Assembly: GCA_035528415.1 (NCBI GenBank)
Contig: DATKYQ010000078.1
Span: forward strand, 1 to 64,000
Length of the DNA: 64,000 bases
Reading direction: 5' to 3'
DNA from: DATKYQ01 sp035528415
GTDB lineage: Bacteria; Myxococcota; B64-G9
The first letter of the stretch is position 1; each line of letters opens with the position of its first letter. The notes beneath the pieces were generated by a model. That model had not been told where the DNA came from and ran no database searches. It saw only the letters and a program-made list of their open reading frames with translations. The translations under genes were made by a program, and so were the position numbers. This document shows, one piece after another, positions 55,683-64,000 of this stretch.

Positions 55683-56534
55683 GTGAAACTGATGATTACC
55701 GGGGCCAACGGCCAACTCGGCCAGGATCTGGTCCGTGAATGCGCCCGCCGGGACATCGCCGTGGCTGCTTCAGATCTACCGCGCCTGAACATCTGCGATC
55801 TTGCCGCCGTACGAGAGGCGCTGGCCGCCGAGCGTCCCGATGCGCTGATAAACTGTTCCGCCTACAACGCGGTCGACCGGGCCGAGAGCGATTTCGAACA
55901 AGCCTGCCTGGTGAACGCCGCCGGCCCGGGCAACCTGGCCCTGGCGGCCGAGGAATCCGGCATCCCGCTGATGCACTTCTCGACCGATTTTGTCTTCGAC
56001 GGAGAGAAGGGCGAGCCTTACACGATTGACGACCAGCCGCATCCGCTTAGCCGTTATGGAGAGAGCAAGCTGCTCGGCGAACGGGCCGTCGCAAAAGCCT
56101 GCGGCCGGGCCTTGGTTGTGCGCCTGAGCTGGGTGTTCGGCTCGGGCAACGACAATTTTGTAAAAAAGATCCTGCACTGGGCCGCGGATCGCGACGTGCT
56201 CAGGGTAGTGGACGACCAGATCTCGCGCCCGGCCTACACGGTCGATCTCGCTCCGCTGATCATCGACCTGCTCGACAGCCGGGCCTACGGACTGTATCAC
56301 CTGGCCAACAGCGGCATCTGCAGCCGCTACGAGTGGGCCTGTCGGATTGTAGAGCTTTCCGGGTTGAGCACCAAAGTCGAGCCGGCCGCGAGTAGCGAGT
56401 TCGAAACAGCGGCCCGCCGCCCGCGTTTTTCGGCCCTGGATCTGTCCTCGATCGAGGCCGTCCTGGGTCGCCGGCCTCCCGACTGGAAAGACGCAACGAA
56501 AAGATTCCTTATGGAAATTGGAGCAGACGAATGA
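55683..56534 (+). CDS. rmlD: dTDP-4-dehydrorhamnose reductase
   Basis: RmlD makes dTDP-L-rhamnose with NAD(P)H. The GTG at 55683 starts a 283-aa protein with ITGANGQLGQDL for cofactor binding, NCSAYNAVDRAE, the STDFVFDGEKGEPY strand and YGESKLLGE with the catalytic Tyr-x3-Lys. A weak AGGA lies upstream. It overlaps rmlB by 4 bases. Confidence 0.94.
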   Translation: MKLMITGANGQLGQDLVRECARRDIAVAASDLPRLNICDLAAVREALAAERPDALINCSAYNAVDRAESDFEQACLVNAAGPGNLALAAEESGIPLMHFSTDFVFDGEKGEPYTIDDQPHPLSRYGESKLLGERAVAKACGRALVVRLSWVFGSGNDNFVKKILHWAADRDVLRVVDDQISRPAYTVDLAPLIIDLLDSRAYGLYHLANSGICSRYEWACRIVELSGLSTKVEPAASSEFETAARRPRFSALDLSSIEAVLGRRPPDWKDATKRFLMEIGADE

Positions 56535-57592
56535 CAATTCTAATCACCGGCGCCGCCGGTTTCATCGGCTCGAACTTCGTCTACCACATGCTGCGGGCGC
56601 ACTCCGATCTGCGCCTGGTGGCTCTCGACAAGTTGACCTATGCCGGCAACCTGGACAACTTTTCCGCCCTGACGGACTCAGAGCGGGCCCGGTTTCGCGT
56701 AGCCAAGGGCGACATCAACGATCGGCCCCTGGTCGAGCGGCTTTTCGGCGAGGAAAATTTTACGGCTGTCGTTAACTTCGCCGCCGAGACCCACGTCGAC
56801 CGATCGATCCACGAACCGGAGATCTTTCTGACAACCAACATCCTGGGCACTCACGGCTTGCTGCGGGTGTGCAAGGATCGCTGGCTTGCACACGGCACCT
56901 GGGAGGAGGGCAGGCGCTTCGTCCAGGTCTCGACCGACGAGGTCTATGGCTCGCTCGGCCCCGAAGGTTTCTTCTCGGAGACGACGCCCCTCGACCCACA
57001 CAGCCCCTATTCGGCCTCCAAAGCCGCGGCCGACATGATGGTCAAGGCTTACCACGACACCTACGGCATGCCGGTGCTGACCACTCGTTGCTCCAACAAC
57101 TACGGCCCCTACCAGTTCCCGGAGAAGTTGATTCCCTTGATGATCATCAACGCCCTGGCTCACAGGGAACTGCCGGTATACGGGGACGGCCGCCAGGTGC
57201 GCGACTGGATCCACGTAGACGATCACTGCCGGGCGATAGAGATGGTGCTTTCCGGGGGAACGCCGGGGTCGGTCTACAACATCGGCGGCGGCAATGAGCG
57301 TGAGAACGTCTTCATCGTCGGCAAGCTGATAGACATCCTGAGCGGGATGACCGGCGATGCGGCAATATGTGCCGATCTGATCCGCAACGTCGAGGATCGC
57401 CCCGGTCACGACCGGCGCTATGCCATAGACGCGGGCAAGATAGAGAGCGAACTGGGCTGGAAACCCGAGGTAAGGTTCGAGGAAGGCCTGGAACGCACGA
57501 TTCGCTGGTATCTCGACAACCGCGCCTGGACCGAGAAGGTCATCTCGGGGGAATACACCGAGTTCTACGAAAAGAACTACAAGAACAGGTAA
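56531..57592 (+). CDS. rmlB: dTDP-glucose 4,6-dehydratase
   Basis: RmlB produces dTDP-4-keto-6-deoxyglucose. The 353-aa protein has ITGAAGFIGSNFV for NAD binding, HVDRSIHEPEIFLTTN, the STDEVYGSL strand and YSASKAAADMM with the Tyr-x3-Lys pair. It ends the rmlACDB operon. The order A-C-D-B is one of the common variants. Confidence 0.95.
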   Translation: MTILITGAAGFIGSNFVYHMLRAHSDLRLVALDKLTYAGNLDNFSALTDSERARFRVAKGDINDRPLVERLFGEENFTAVVNFAAETHVDRSIHEPEIFLTTNILGTHGLLRVCKDRWLAHGTWEEGRRFVQVSTDEVYGSLGPEGFFSETTPLDPHSPYSASKAAADMMVKAYHDTYGMPVLTTRCSNNYGPYQFPEKLIPLMIINALAHRELPVYGDGRQVRDWIHVDDHCRAIEMVLSGGTPGSVYNIGGGNERENVFIVGKLIDILSGMTGDAAICADLIRNVEDRPGHDRRYAIDAGKIESELGWKPEVRFEEGLERTIRWYLDNRAWTEKVISGEYTEFYEKNYKNR

Positions 57593-57669
57593 GAACTGGC
57601 GTGGCCCGGGGAAGGGCGTGCGTCAGAGATATGATAAGGCCTGTTTTTTTTCTGCCGCCGCCACATACC

Positions 57670-57678
57670 TGTTATAAT
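57670..57678 (+). promoter_or_regulatory. Extended -10 promoter of the gene at 57711
   Basis: TG-T-TATAAT (57670-57678) is a perfect extended -10 element. The -35 position holds only TTCTGC, which extended -10 promoters tolerate. It lies 33 bases before the GTG start at 57711. A run of eight T after AAGGCCTG at about 57636-57651 may end rml transcription. Confidence 0.55.
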
Positions 57679-57710
57679 GACAACCCTGTCATTCTCTTGA
57701 GGGCGGGGCC

Positions 57711-58616
57711 GTGAAGCGTCTGTTCGGAGTAATCGCGATTTGTACGGCAATGTTGGGGCTGGCTCTCTATCTGATCAATATCGTGATCAGTGAGACCGAC
57801 GGCGTCGCCGTTCATCGCCGCGAGGCTTGGCGAACGCCGGATGATGAAAATTCCACCGGAATCGCCGCAGTAACGCCGAAGGATGAGCCGGAACGTAGGG
57901 CGGCTCCCGTTCCCCCCGGCCTTTCCGGAAACGCCGAGCCGATGCCTGAAGCGGGCGTCTTCGATGCCGGGCCGGCGCCGGCCACGCCCGCAGAACTCGC
58001 GAAGTGGAAAAAACAGATGCTGAATGAATGCAAGAGCCTGGTCAGGGCGAAGACCTTCGACAAGGCGCGTTACTGCTACTGGCTGCTCTTGGCCCAGGAT
58101 CCGGATGACGCAAACGCTCATCTCGGGCTCGGAATCATGGCGGCCATGACCGGGGACAGGGACGATGCCTACTACCGCTATCAGAAATTCATCGAACTCG
58201 CCCCAGATGACATGCGGGCCCCACAGGTTCGGATGATTCTGGATGAGTTCGACGCCAATATATCGAATGGCAGCATGCCGCCCGAGGTTGATCCAAAGAT
58301 GGGGGGCGCCTCGGAAGGACTGCCGGAATCCTTGAGCCCGGAGCAGATTGCCGGGGCCATGAAGAAGATTTACGGTGCCTTGAAGGGCTGCGCCGATCAG
58401 CAGCGCCAGCGCGATCCCGGTGTGACCGGCACGCTGGAGATATCCTTCGTCATCCAGAGTTGGGGTCGGGCCACCGACGTAAAGATAGTGACGCAGGAAC
58501 ACAAGGGCCAATACGTCGCGGGATGTATCAGCTACCTCATCAAGAATGTGCACTTTCCCAGGTTTACGGGAGACCCGATCCCGGTCGAGAGAATGCCGTT
58601 CAAACTTGGGAAATGA
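57711..58616 (+). CDS. Envelope protein with AgmX/PglI-type C-terminal domain
   Basis: This 301-aa protein begins at GTG with an N-terminal membrane anchor (LFGVIAICTAMLGLALYLINIVI). A Pro/Ala-rich linker, a helical TPR-like part (about 90-180) and a C-terminal domain (about 205-301: GALKGCADQQRQRDPGVTGTLEISFVIQ-like, then VAGCISYLIKNVHFPRF) follow. That C-terminal fold, related to TonB C-termini, is common in myxobacterial AgmX/PglI gliding proteins. The two Cys (in LKGCAD and VAGCIS) are typical and may form a disulfide. A role in motility or envelope scaffolding is possible but unproven. Confidence 0.75.
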   Translation: MKRLFGVIAICTAMLGLALYLINIVISETDGVAVHRREAWRTPDDENSTGIAAVTPKDEPERRAAPVPPGLSGNAEPMPEAGVFDAGPAPATPAELAKWKKQMLNECKSLVRAKTFDKARYCYWLLLAQDPDDANAHLGLGIMAAMTGDRDDAYYRYQKFIELAPDDMRAPQVRMILDEFDANISNGSMPPEVDPKMGGASEGLPESLSPEQIAGAMKKIYGALKGCADQQRQRDPGVTGTLEISFVIQSWGRATDVKIVTQEHKGQYVAGCISYLIKNVHFPRFTGDPIPVERMPFKLGK

Positions 58617-58622
58617 AAATAC

Positions 58623-58805
58623 CTATTCGGCCCAGGTTTCGATCTTGAGAGACGGGACGCGCCTGAACTCGCGTTCGTTATTGGTGACAAGAGCGCAATC
58701 GAGGGCAAGCGCATGGGCTGCGATGAGCATGTCCATTGATCCTATGGGAGTTCCTTGGCGTTCCAGATGCGCACGTACCCCGCCGTACCGGCTGGCTGCG
58801 GCCAT
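58623..58805 (-). pseudogene. VapC-type PIN toxin remnant
   Basis: The 60-residue frame matches the C-terminal part of VapC PIN-domain toxins: IGSMDMLIAAHALALDCALVTNNEREFRRVPSLKIETW. It keeps the third and fourth acidic sites of the nuclease but lacks the N-terminal half with the first catalytic Asp. A TAA lies directly before the ATG in the same frame, so nothing extends it. No VapB antitoxin is seen, and the fragment is therefore a decayed toxin. Confidence 0.72.
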
Positions 58806-58838
58806 TTATGAAAAGCCGTGCTGTTTTCATGCGAAAAA

Positions 58839-59657
58839 TCAGTCAGTCAGCCGATCGCGCAGGTTTTCGCATAGGAACATGATCGATTCGATATCGAGGT
58901 GCGAGTAGATGGTTTCGTCGAAGAGCAGTTTGACCCGGGCGTCGAAGCCGTCTTCCGGGTCTTCGTCCCAGAAAAGCAGAAGCAGCGGGAGGCGGGGGAG
59001 GGGTTGAAAGCGGACGGCCAGGTCGGCCGTTGAGGCCTGCCCGGGAACCTCGACGCCGCCCACTTGATCGGCCACAGAGCGCAGTTGGTCGAGATGTCCG
59101 GCGAATCGGGACGCTAGCGGGACCTCGACGTGGGCCTGCATCGACTTGAGTTTCGAACCGGTGTTGGGTATCTGTTCGAAGCCCAGCCAGACGCCGCCGG
59201 GTTGGGCGCTGCCGCCCTGGGCCATGTGGTTGTAGATCAGCACCTGTTCCCAGTGGTCGAGGGGCCGACCGCCGGCCAAAGACAGGCAGTCGGGGCGAAC
59301 CTGCAAAATGTCCTTGTAGTAGGGAATCTCAAGGTATTCCACGTCGTCGTCATGCTTCAACTCGCCGCCGATACGGGCCGGCAGATCGACGATTTCCATG
59401 GAGGTGGCTCGCTGTCTGGCCCAGGCCATGGCGTCCGCCACCGGGTTTGGCTTCAGGTATTTGCCGCCGGCGTGCTGGCCGGAAAGTTCTGCCCGCGTGG
59501 TTTCGAGAAGCTCAGGTTCGATGTAAGGGCATAACTCGAGCGCCTTCTGCTCTTGCACCACGGCGAAGGCGAAAGCCATGCAGGTGGGATAGCCGCACTC
59601 TGCGCAGTTGGTTTTCAAAAGCACGCGCTTGTACAGGTCAACTGGAGTCAGGGGCAT
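58839..59657 (-). CDS. Fe-S and DUF3786 protein
   Basis: This 272-aa protein starts at the ATG at 59657, followed by a four-Cys Fe-S motif of the CFeSP/Rnf type (NCAECGYPTCMAFAFAVVQE, then ELC; C-x2-C-x4-C-x16-C). The rest matches DUF3786 in layout: VEYLEIPYYKDILQVRPD, HWEQVLIYNHMAQGG and LLLFWDEDPEDGFDARVKLLFD. Such proteins are common in anaerobic bacteria, sometimes near corrinoid or acetyl-CoA pathway genes, which are not present here. It suggests that the host can live at least partly without oxygen. Function is unknown. Confidence 0.78.
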   Translation of the reverse strand: MPLTPVDLYKRVLLKTNCAECGYPTCMAFAFAVVQEQKALELCPYIEPELLETTRAELSGQHAGGKYLKPNPVADAMAWARQRATSMEIVDLPARIGGELKHDDDVEYLEIPYYKDILQVRPDCLSLAGGRPLDHWEQVLIYNHMAQGGSAQPGGVWLGFEQIPNTGSKLKSMQAHVEVPLASRFAGHLDQLRSVADQVGGVEVPGQASTADLAVRFQPLPRLPLLLLFWDEDPEDGFDARVKLLFDETIYSHLDIESIMFLCENLRDRLTD

Positions 59658-59852
59658 ATTTACTCTCAACAATTCGTACTATTTCGGGTGATTACATCTC
59701 GTGTCGAGGACGGGAGTCGTAGAGGATAGTACCACACCAATCAGAATTTTCGTGAGCATAGAGCCAGCATATCCCGGGCCTCCGCGCCTTTAAACCTCAC
59801 ACCATGCCGCCGCGGAAGGCGGCTGAGCCTGCGGCCGGCCAACCCAGCGCAA

Positions 59853-59868
59853 TGGCGCACCTCTTGCT
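59853..59868 (+). promoter_or_regulatory. Sigma-54 promoter of the DUF2330 gene
   Basis: TGGCGCACCTCTTGCT has TGGC and TTGCT with GG (59854-59855) and GC (59866-59867) 10 bases apart; two positions in the -24 block differ. It lies about 90 bases before the ATG at 59956. No copy of the palindrome found around the isoprenoid genes is seen upstream. Confidence 0.5.
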
Positions 59869-59955
59869 ATCCCGGCTCTATTTTTCCAGTGGATTTTTAT
59901 CCGCCGCCGGAGCAGAGTGTAACCAAGAGCGTTTTGAACCAGGGAGGGAACTGTC

Positions 59956-61173
59956 ATGCTGCTCAGGGCAATATTGTCCATCTTGTTACTGTTGGAGGCC
60001 TTCCAGGCGATGGCCGACGGAATGAGTTTTCAGGTGATCGGGGCGAGCGCGGACGTCAGTGCCGGCGGGCAGCGGGCGGTGTTGTGGCTGCGGGACGGCA
60101 ACTGGGAGCTGCATATCCAGCCCGTGTTCGACAGGCAAGCAGGCGCCGCCGCCTGGGTCGTGCCTTTTCCCGTGCGGCCCGAGGTGCATCCCGGCGACGC
60201 GGATTTCTTCGACGAACTCGAGATACTGACCGCGCCGGTTTTCATGAAGGTCTGCGAGACGAGCAACGGCGGACATTGGTCGTGCTTCGGCTGCATGGGC
60301 TCCGATGCCGGGCGGCTTGGAACGGAGCAGCATGGAGAAGCCTTCGTGCATCTTTGGGAACACGGGACGGTAGGAGATCTCGACTACTCGATAGTCTCGG
60401 CGGCCGACGGCGAGAGCCTGGTAGCCTGGCTGCAGGACGAGGGCTATGCGGCGCCGGATGGACTGGCGGCGATTCTCGTCGACTACGAAACCGAGGGAGA
60501 GTTTTTCTTTGCCGCGCGTCTGTCGTCCGAGGCCGACCCGGCAAAGCCTTTGGCGCCGGTCAGGTTTGTCTTGCCGGGAATGGCCGATCCGGCCTATCCC
60601 CTGCGCATGACCGCCCTGGGGGTAGCCGCGGGACAGGGCCTGGAACTGACATTGTGGGTGATCTTCCCGGGGCAGACCGGAGCCACGGCCTACCTGCCCG
60701 CAAACAGGAACGTAGTGGTAATCGACGGCAACCCGGAGGATGCGCCCGCCTTCGAGGCGGCACTAGACAAGCTCTACGAGTCGCACCCCGATTCACTGGT
60801 GGCACTTTTCGGCGACGTGCTCAACGGAAGATCCGAACAGTGGGGAACGGTGTGCAGTGGTATTGCGTGCGTTTCGTTCGAGGAGCTGGGCATCAAGGCC
60901 CCGGCCGTATGGTCACAGCCCGTGCAAGAAATCTTCTACAATCCCTTCTGGGTCTCACGCTACCAGGCTCGCCTGTCGGCCACCGCCATGGCCAGTGACC
61001 TGATCTTCGAAAAGGGAGATCGGACCAACCTGCAGTACCTGGATCGTGTCTACGTGAAATACACCTGCGACGAGGAGCTGGCCGGAATAGGCTGGCTATT
61101 GGTTCTGGCCGCGGGCCTGGGACTGCTCAGGCGCATGCTGTGCAATAGGAAAAAGAGGGCACCGTCCGCCTGA
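59956..61173 (+). CDS. DUF2330 membrane-anchored exported protein
   Basis: This 405-aa protein has a signal peptide (LLRAILSILLLLEAFQAMA) and the DUF2330 pattern early on (QRAVLWLRDGNWELHIQPVF, then AAWVVPFPVRPE). A C-terminal membrane helix (LAGIGWLLVLAAGLGLL) and a basic tail follow, like rhombosortase-type or MYXO-CTERM anchors (hydrophobic helix then Arg/Lys). A Cys cluster (CETSNGGHWSCFGCMG) lies near residue 97. AGGGAGG precedes the ATG. The function of DUF2330 proteins is not known. Confidence 0.8.
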   Translation: MLLRAILSILLLLEAFQAMADGMSFQVIGASADVSAGGQRAVLWLRDGNWELHIQPVFDRQAGAAAWVVPFPVRPEVHPGDADFFDELEILTAPVFMKVCETSNGGHWSCFGCMGSDAGRLGTEQHGEAFVHLWEHGTVGDLDYSIVSAADGESLVAWLQDEGYAAPDGLAAILVDYETEGEFFFAARLSSEADPAKPLAPVRFVLPGMADPAYPLRMTALGVAAGQGLELTLWVIFPGQTGATAYLPANRNVVVIDGNPEDAPAFEAALDKLYESHPDSLVALFGDVLNGRSEQWGTVCSGIACVSFEELGIKAPAVWSQPVQEIFYNPFWVSRYQARLSATAMASDLIFEKGDRTNLQYLDRVYVKYTCDEELAGIGWLLVLAAGLGLLRRMLCNRKKRAPSA

Positions 61174-61180
61174 AGCATGC

Positions 61181-63670
61181 TTATTCGCTCTTTTGTTCGA
61201 TAAGTCTCAGTATGTCTGCGACTCTGGCGTCCCAGGAATTTCGAGAGAGGAGTTGGGACATCCTTTCGTCGATCCTGGTTGAACGTGCTGACAGGCATTT
61301 CTCCACGGCGGCGCAGAATTCTTCAGGGGTGCGGCCAATAGTTACGAGATCGCGGAATTCGCCGAGATTGTCGATGTCGGTCGAGACGATGGGCACGGAA
61401 AGGGCTGCGTAGATCAGCAATTTCATCGGATGCATGCTGTCGGTCATCGCGTTTTTCTGATGGGGGATGATGGCCACGTCGAAATGACGGATGTAACTGC
61501 GTACCTCGGGGTAAGTGCGGACTCCCAGCAGGTGAACGTTCTTGTAGCGGGTAAGCTCAAGGATCCTGCGGTTCAAATGCGCTGAGCCGATCAGTACCAG
61601 GTTCCAGCGGGGATGTCGTCGTGCCAGATAGTCGAGCAGGTCGATATCGATCCGCGAGGAGAGATTGCCCGCGTAGCCGATTCGCGGCGCGGGGATGGCC
61701 TCGAGATCGGGCGGGATGCCGGCAAGATCTGCATCGTCATGGAGATCGACTCCGTTTGGAACAAGATCAGCTTGTCCGCCTAGTTCCCGCACGGTGTCAA
61801 CCAGCTTCTGGCAGTTGGCCAGGATGATATCGCTGCGGGAAATTATTTCTCCGTAGTTTCTGGTGATTTCATCGATCTTCGATGAAGAAGGACTGTAGAA
61901 AGTGCGCTGGTCGTCGATCATGTCGGTTACGGTCAGGGCCGGCCTGAAGTAGTCGTGGATCTCCGGGAAATAGTAGTTCAGCGGCCAGTTGTAGAAAACG
62001 GCGCTGGCAGGAGTAATACCTGCAGCGGACAGCTTTCGTTCCACGAACTTGCGAAAACTTCTCGCTTCTGTCACCAGACGGAGCACGGGTTGCGGCAACT
62101 GCCGGGTGATCTTTTGGCCCGCCAGGTAGCAGAATGCATGTCTTCTCACCTTGCCGTTGTGACTCTGGCCAAGCATCCTGGAAATGGTGTTTTTCAGCAC
62201 CAGCCTGGAATGATCTGCCCGTGATACGCGCAGCGAGGGAAATGCCAGGCGCAGCGCGTTAATTGGTGCGTCGAAATGCACGATACGCCCGACGCGCTCG
62301 GAGCGAGCCAAATGCTTTACCAGCATATCCTGGCGTCGTCCGTAGATGTCGCTGTCGTTCTGTTTCCAGAAGAACACGATGTCGAGCTTCTTCTCTTTGC
62401 CCGAAGGTGGCCCTGGGCGGGGAGAACGGTTTCGGAGGGCTTTTCCGAAACAATCCTTGTGAAACGATAGAAGCTCGATCTGATCGTTTGAAGTCTTCCC
62501 GGGTTTCGCAATCACCCGCTCGATGACGTCCTCAAGGCGCGGGAGGACTGCGGAATAAGAGTAATCTGCAAGGAAGGTCTTGCGGTTGCGCATCGCCAAC
62601 TCGCGCTGGTGCGGCAGGTCTTGCAGGATTGAGTCGATTATCTCGGCCAGAGGCTGCTTGCCTGTCAAATATGCCAAGCCCTCGTTTGCAACATCGATCA
62701 TCGGGGCGGCCGGGCTCGCGATCACGGGTATACCCATCGCCAATGCGTCTGTGAATTTCGCCGGCATCTGGTATTCGGACACTCGCCTGCGCGGATCTTG
62801 CAGCAGACAGATCAGATCGCCGAGCATCAGGTTGGCCGGAAGGTCGATAAACGGTTGGCTCGGTACGAGCCGCACGGTGTCCCGGGGGCCTTTCAGAAGT
62901 CCAACGAAAAGCTTGTAATCGGTAATGTTCCCGACGACGCACAGTTTGTAGTCGGGATTGTCGATCTGCCGTAAAGCATCGAGGACATCCAGAATGCCCT
63001 TGTGACGCCTGGGCGTGCCGAGAAACAGAATCACCTTGTCAGCAGGTGAGAATCCGAACTTAGTTCTAATCCGTTGACGATCGTAAAGTGCCGGATCGAA
63101 TCTCCGCTCGTCGCGGGCATGAGGAATGATCTGGCCGCCGAATTTTCGCAGCAAGCAAGCATTGCTTACAGTCAGAGCGTCGAACGACGGGATTAACGAC
63201 TCGGCGTAGCGTGTCCAGAGCGAGCCGTAGGGCACTTTTAAGTCCGGCTCATTTGCCAGCTTTTGTACCTTGGCGAGTGTCAACGGCTCGTCTTCGTCGA
63301 AAAACGCCGGCTCGTAATCGTCCACGTCGATGATGATCGGCCTTTTCCGCATGGATGAAGCCAGGATCGCGAGTTCGATAGAAGGCAGGCGGGGCTTGGA
63401 AATGAGCAGCAGATCGCCGTCGATGCTTTCTGCGATCTTGCGCATGCGCTCGAAGTGCCCTGGGAAATCAGTGCCCTCGAATGAAGTGATCCGGATATAC
63501 GTATCTCTGATTGGCTGCCAGGTGGACCCGCCGTAGCGCGGAAAACGGGCGCCGACAATCTCGACGGCGTAGCGGCGGCTGAGCATGTCCGCCAGCATGA
63601 AGGCCCTGCCGACCGCGTTGTGGCAAACGTCCCAGGCCAGGATGGAAATTTTCTTGTCCATCTGTCTCAT
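61181..63670 (-). CDS. Two-domain glycosyltransferase (tandem GT4-like)
   Basis: This 829-aa protein holds two GT-B glycosyltransferases. The first (about 1-400) has FLGTPRRHKGILDVLDAL and GIPVIASPAAPMIDV-like donor-binding parts. The second (about 425-829) has RIGYAGNLSSRIDIDLLDYLA, NLVLIGSAHL and ALSVPIVSTDIDNLGEF. A short Lys/Pro-rich linker (PRPGPPSGKEKKLD) joins them. Such proteins transfer sugars to polysaccharides or lipids. It lies next to a partial GT2 gene on the same strand, so a polysaccharide locus continues past the window edge. The ATG at 63670 or 63661 may be used; neither has a strong ribosome site. Confidence 0.82.
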   Translation of the reverse strand: MRQMDKKISILAWDVCHNAVGRAFMLADMLSRRYAVEIVGARFPRYGGSTWQPIRDTYIRITSFEGTDFPGHFERMRKIAESIDGDLLLISKPRLPSIELAILASSMRKRPIIIDVDDYEPAFFDEDEPLTLAKVQKLANEPDLKVPYGSLWTRYAESLIPSFDALTVSNACLLRKFGGQIIPHARDERRFDPALYDRQRIRTKFGFSPADKVILFLGTPRRHKGILDVLDALRQIDNPDYKLCVVGNITDYKLFVGLLKGPRDTVRLVPSQPFIDLPANLMLGDLICLLQDPRRRVSEYQMPAKFTDALAMGIPVIASPAAPMIDVANEGLAYLTGKQPLAEIIDSILQDLPHQRELAMRNRKTFLADYSYSAVLPRLEDVIERVIAKPGKTSNDQIELLSFHKDCFGKALRNRSPRPGPPSGKEKKLDIVFFWKQNDSDIYGRRQDMLVKHLARSERVGRIVHFDAPINALRLAFPSLRVSRADHSRLVLKNTISRMLGQSHNGKVRRHAFCYLAGQKITRQLPQPVLRLVTEARSFRKFVERKLSAAGITPASAVFYNWPLNYYFPEIHDYFRPALTVTDMIDDQRTFYSPSSSKIDEITRNYGEIISRSDIILANCQKLVDTVRELGGQADLVPNGVDLHDDADLAGIPPDLEAIPAPRIGYAGNLSSRIDIDLLDYLARRHPRWNLVLIGSAHLNRRILELTRYKNVHLLGVRTYPEVRSYIRHFDVAIIPHQKNAMTDSMHPMKLLIYAALSVPIVSTDIDNLGEFRDLVTIGRTPEEFCAAVEKCLSARSTRIDERMSQLLSRNSWDARVADILRLIEQKSE

Positions 63671-63704
63671 GGCACAAAAAGCGTCCTAGTTCTGCACTTC
63701 CCAG

Positions 63705-64000
63705 TTAAAATAAGTTGTATTTCAGTATGCACCAAAACGCCTCTAGTCCGTCCAGTACTCCAATCTTCTTCCCTTCCCGATAAGTTCTTCCGTAGTAGCT
63801 GATTCCTACCTCGTACACGCGACAGCGGCCGGCCTTGGCCAGTTTGGAGCACCAGGCGGTTACCTCGGGCTCAAAACCGAAGCGGTCGGAATTCAGCCTG
63901 GGAAGGATTTCCCGTACAATCTCGGCTCGGAAGACCTTGTAGCAAGTCTCCATGTCTGTGAGGTTCAAGTCGGTGACCATGTTGGAAAGGAGCGTGAGGA
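63705..64000 (-). CDS. GT2 glycosyltransferase, 3' part only (cut by window end)
   Basis: The open frame continues through the window edge, so only the last 98 or so residues are visible. TDLNLTDMETCYKVFRAEI and FGFEPEVTAWCSKLAK, followed by YEVGISYYGRTYREGKKIG, are typical of dolichol-phosphate-mannose-synthase-like GT2 enzymes. The in-frame ATG at 63980 is internal, since the preceding residues (SNM) fit the family too. It lies 34 bases upstream of the two-domain glycosyltransferase gene and is probably co-transcribed. Confidence 0.85.
   Translation of the reverse strand, partial: LTLLSNMVTDLNLTDMETCYKVFRAEIVREILPRLNSDRFGFEPEVTAWCSKLAKAGRCRVYEVGISYYGRTYREGKKIGVLDGLEAFWCILKYNLF

Overview
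The window is GC-rich chromosomal DNA, probably from a member of the Myxococcota (former Deltaproteobacteria). The support for this is a mevalonate pathway combined with HpnCDE squalene synthesis, a Ser/Thr kinase with a PEGA tail, an AgmX/PglI-type C-terminal domain, a MopE-like Cys-rich lipoprotein, large TPR proteins and heavy use of sigma-54 promoters. The exact taxon cannot be fixed from the sequence alone. I saw no rRNA, tRNA, CRISPR array, insertion sequence or prophage.

Layout. 0.2-5.2 kb: an unrecognised gene, then comM-recA-diguanylate cyclase behind a consensus sigma-54 promoter. 5.2-5.8 kb: a RelE-type toxin-antitoxin pair under a palindromic promoter-operator. 6.0-31.2 kb: an isoprenoid/sterol/shikimate supercluster. 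31.3-42.7 kb: an Hsp70 homologue, a DsbD-like protein, a Cys-rich lipoprotein, TPR proteins, a GT-C-like membrane protein and an M48-TPR protease. 42.9-48.3 kb: a Ser/Thr kinase, a MerR-like regulator with a sigma-region-4 protein, and a zinc-ribbon/TPR protein. 48.3-57.6 kb: purD-purE-lptF-lptG-O-antigen ligase, then rmlACDB (dTDP-rhamnose), i.e. cell-envelope work. 57.7-64 kb: small envelope and Fe-S proteins, a VapC remnant, a DUF2330 protein and glycosyltransferases, the last cut by the window end.

The supercluster is the main item. On the + strand mvaS stands alone; then 15 tightly spaced, mostly overlapping genes (fni, mevalonate kinase, mvaD, phosphomevalonate kinase, HMG-CoA reductase, hpnC, hpnD, hpnE, a sensor kinase, an NtrC-type regulator, aroB, aroD, an aroE-aroK fusion, aroA, aroC) run from 14252 to 31248. 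On the - strand lie an FPP synthase and a four-gene operon: chorismate mutase-DAHP synthase, a U32-family Fe-S protein, a geranylgeranyl-reductase-family flavoprotein and an oxidosqualene cyclase. The cyclase carries the residues that specify cycloartenol. Together these encode HMG-CoA to squalene to cyclised sterol, plus all enzymes from erythrose-4-phosphate to prephenate.

Four sigma-54 (-24/-12) promoters drive these transcripts. A 14-bp palindrome of the form GTGYRAARTCGCAC sits 79-183 bp upstream of each, with one copy shared by the divergent pair. The embedded NtrC-type regulator has the GAFTGA motif needed to activate sigma-54 polymerase, so the cluster looks like a self-contained regulon. 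No recognisable squalene monooxygenase is present. Its place is taken by a flavoprotein and a U32 protein next to a chorismate mutase. Since known U32 hydroxylases use prephenate, a prephenate-linked oxygenation step is a testable but unproven idea.
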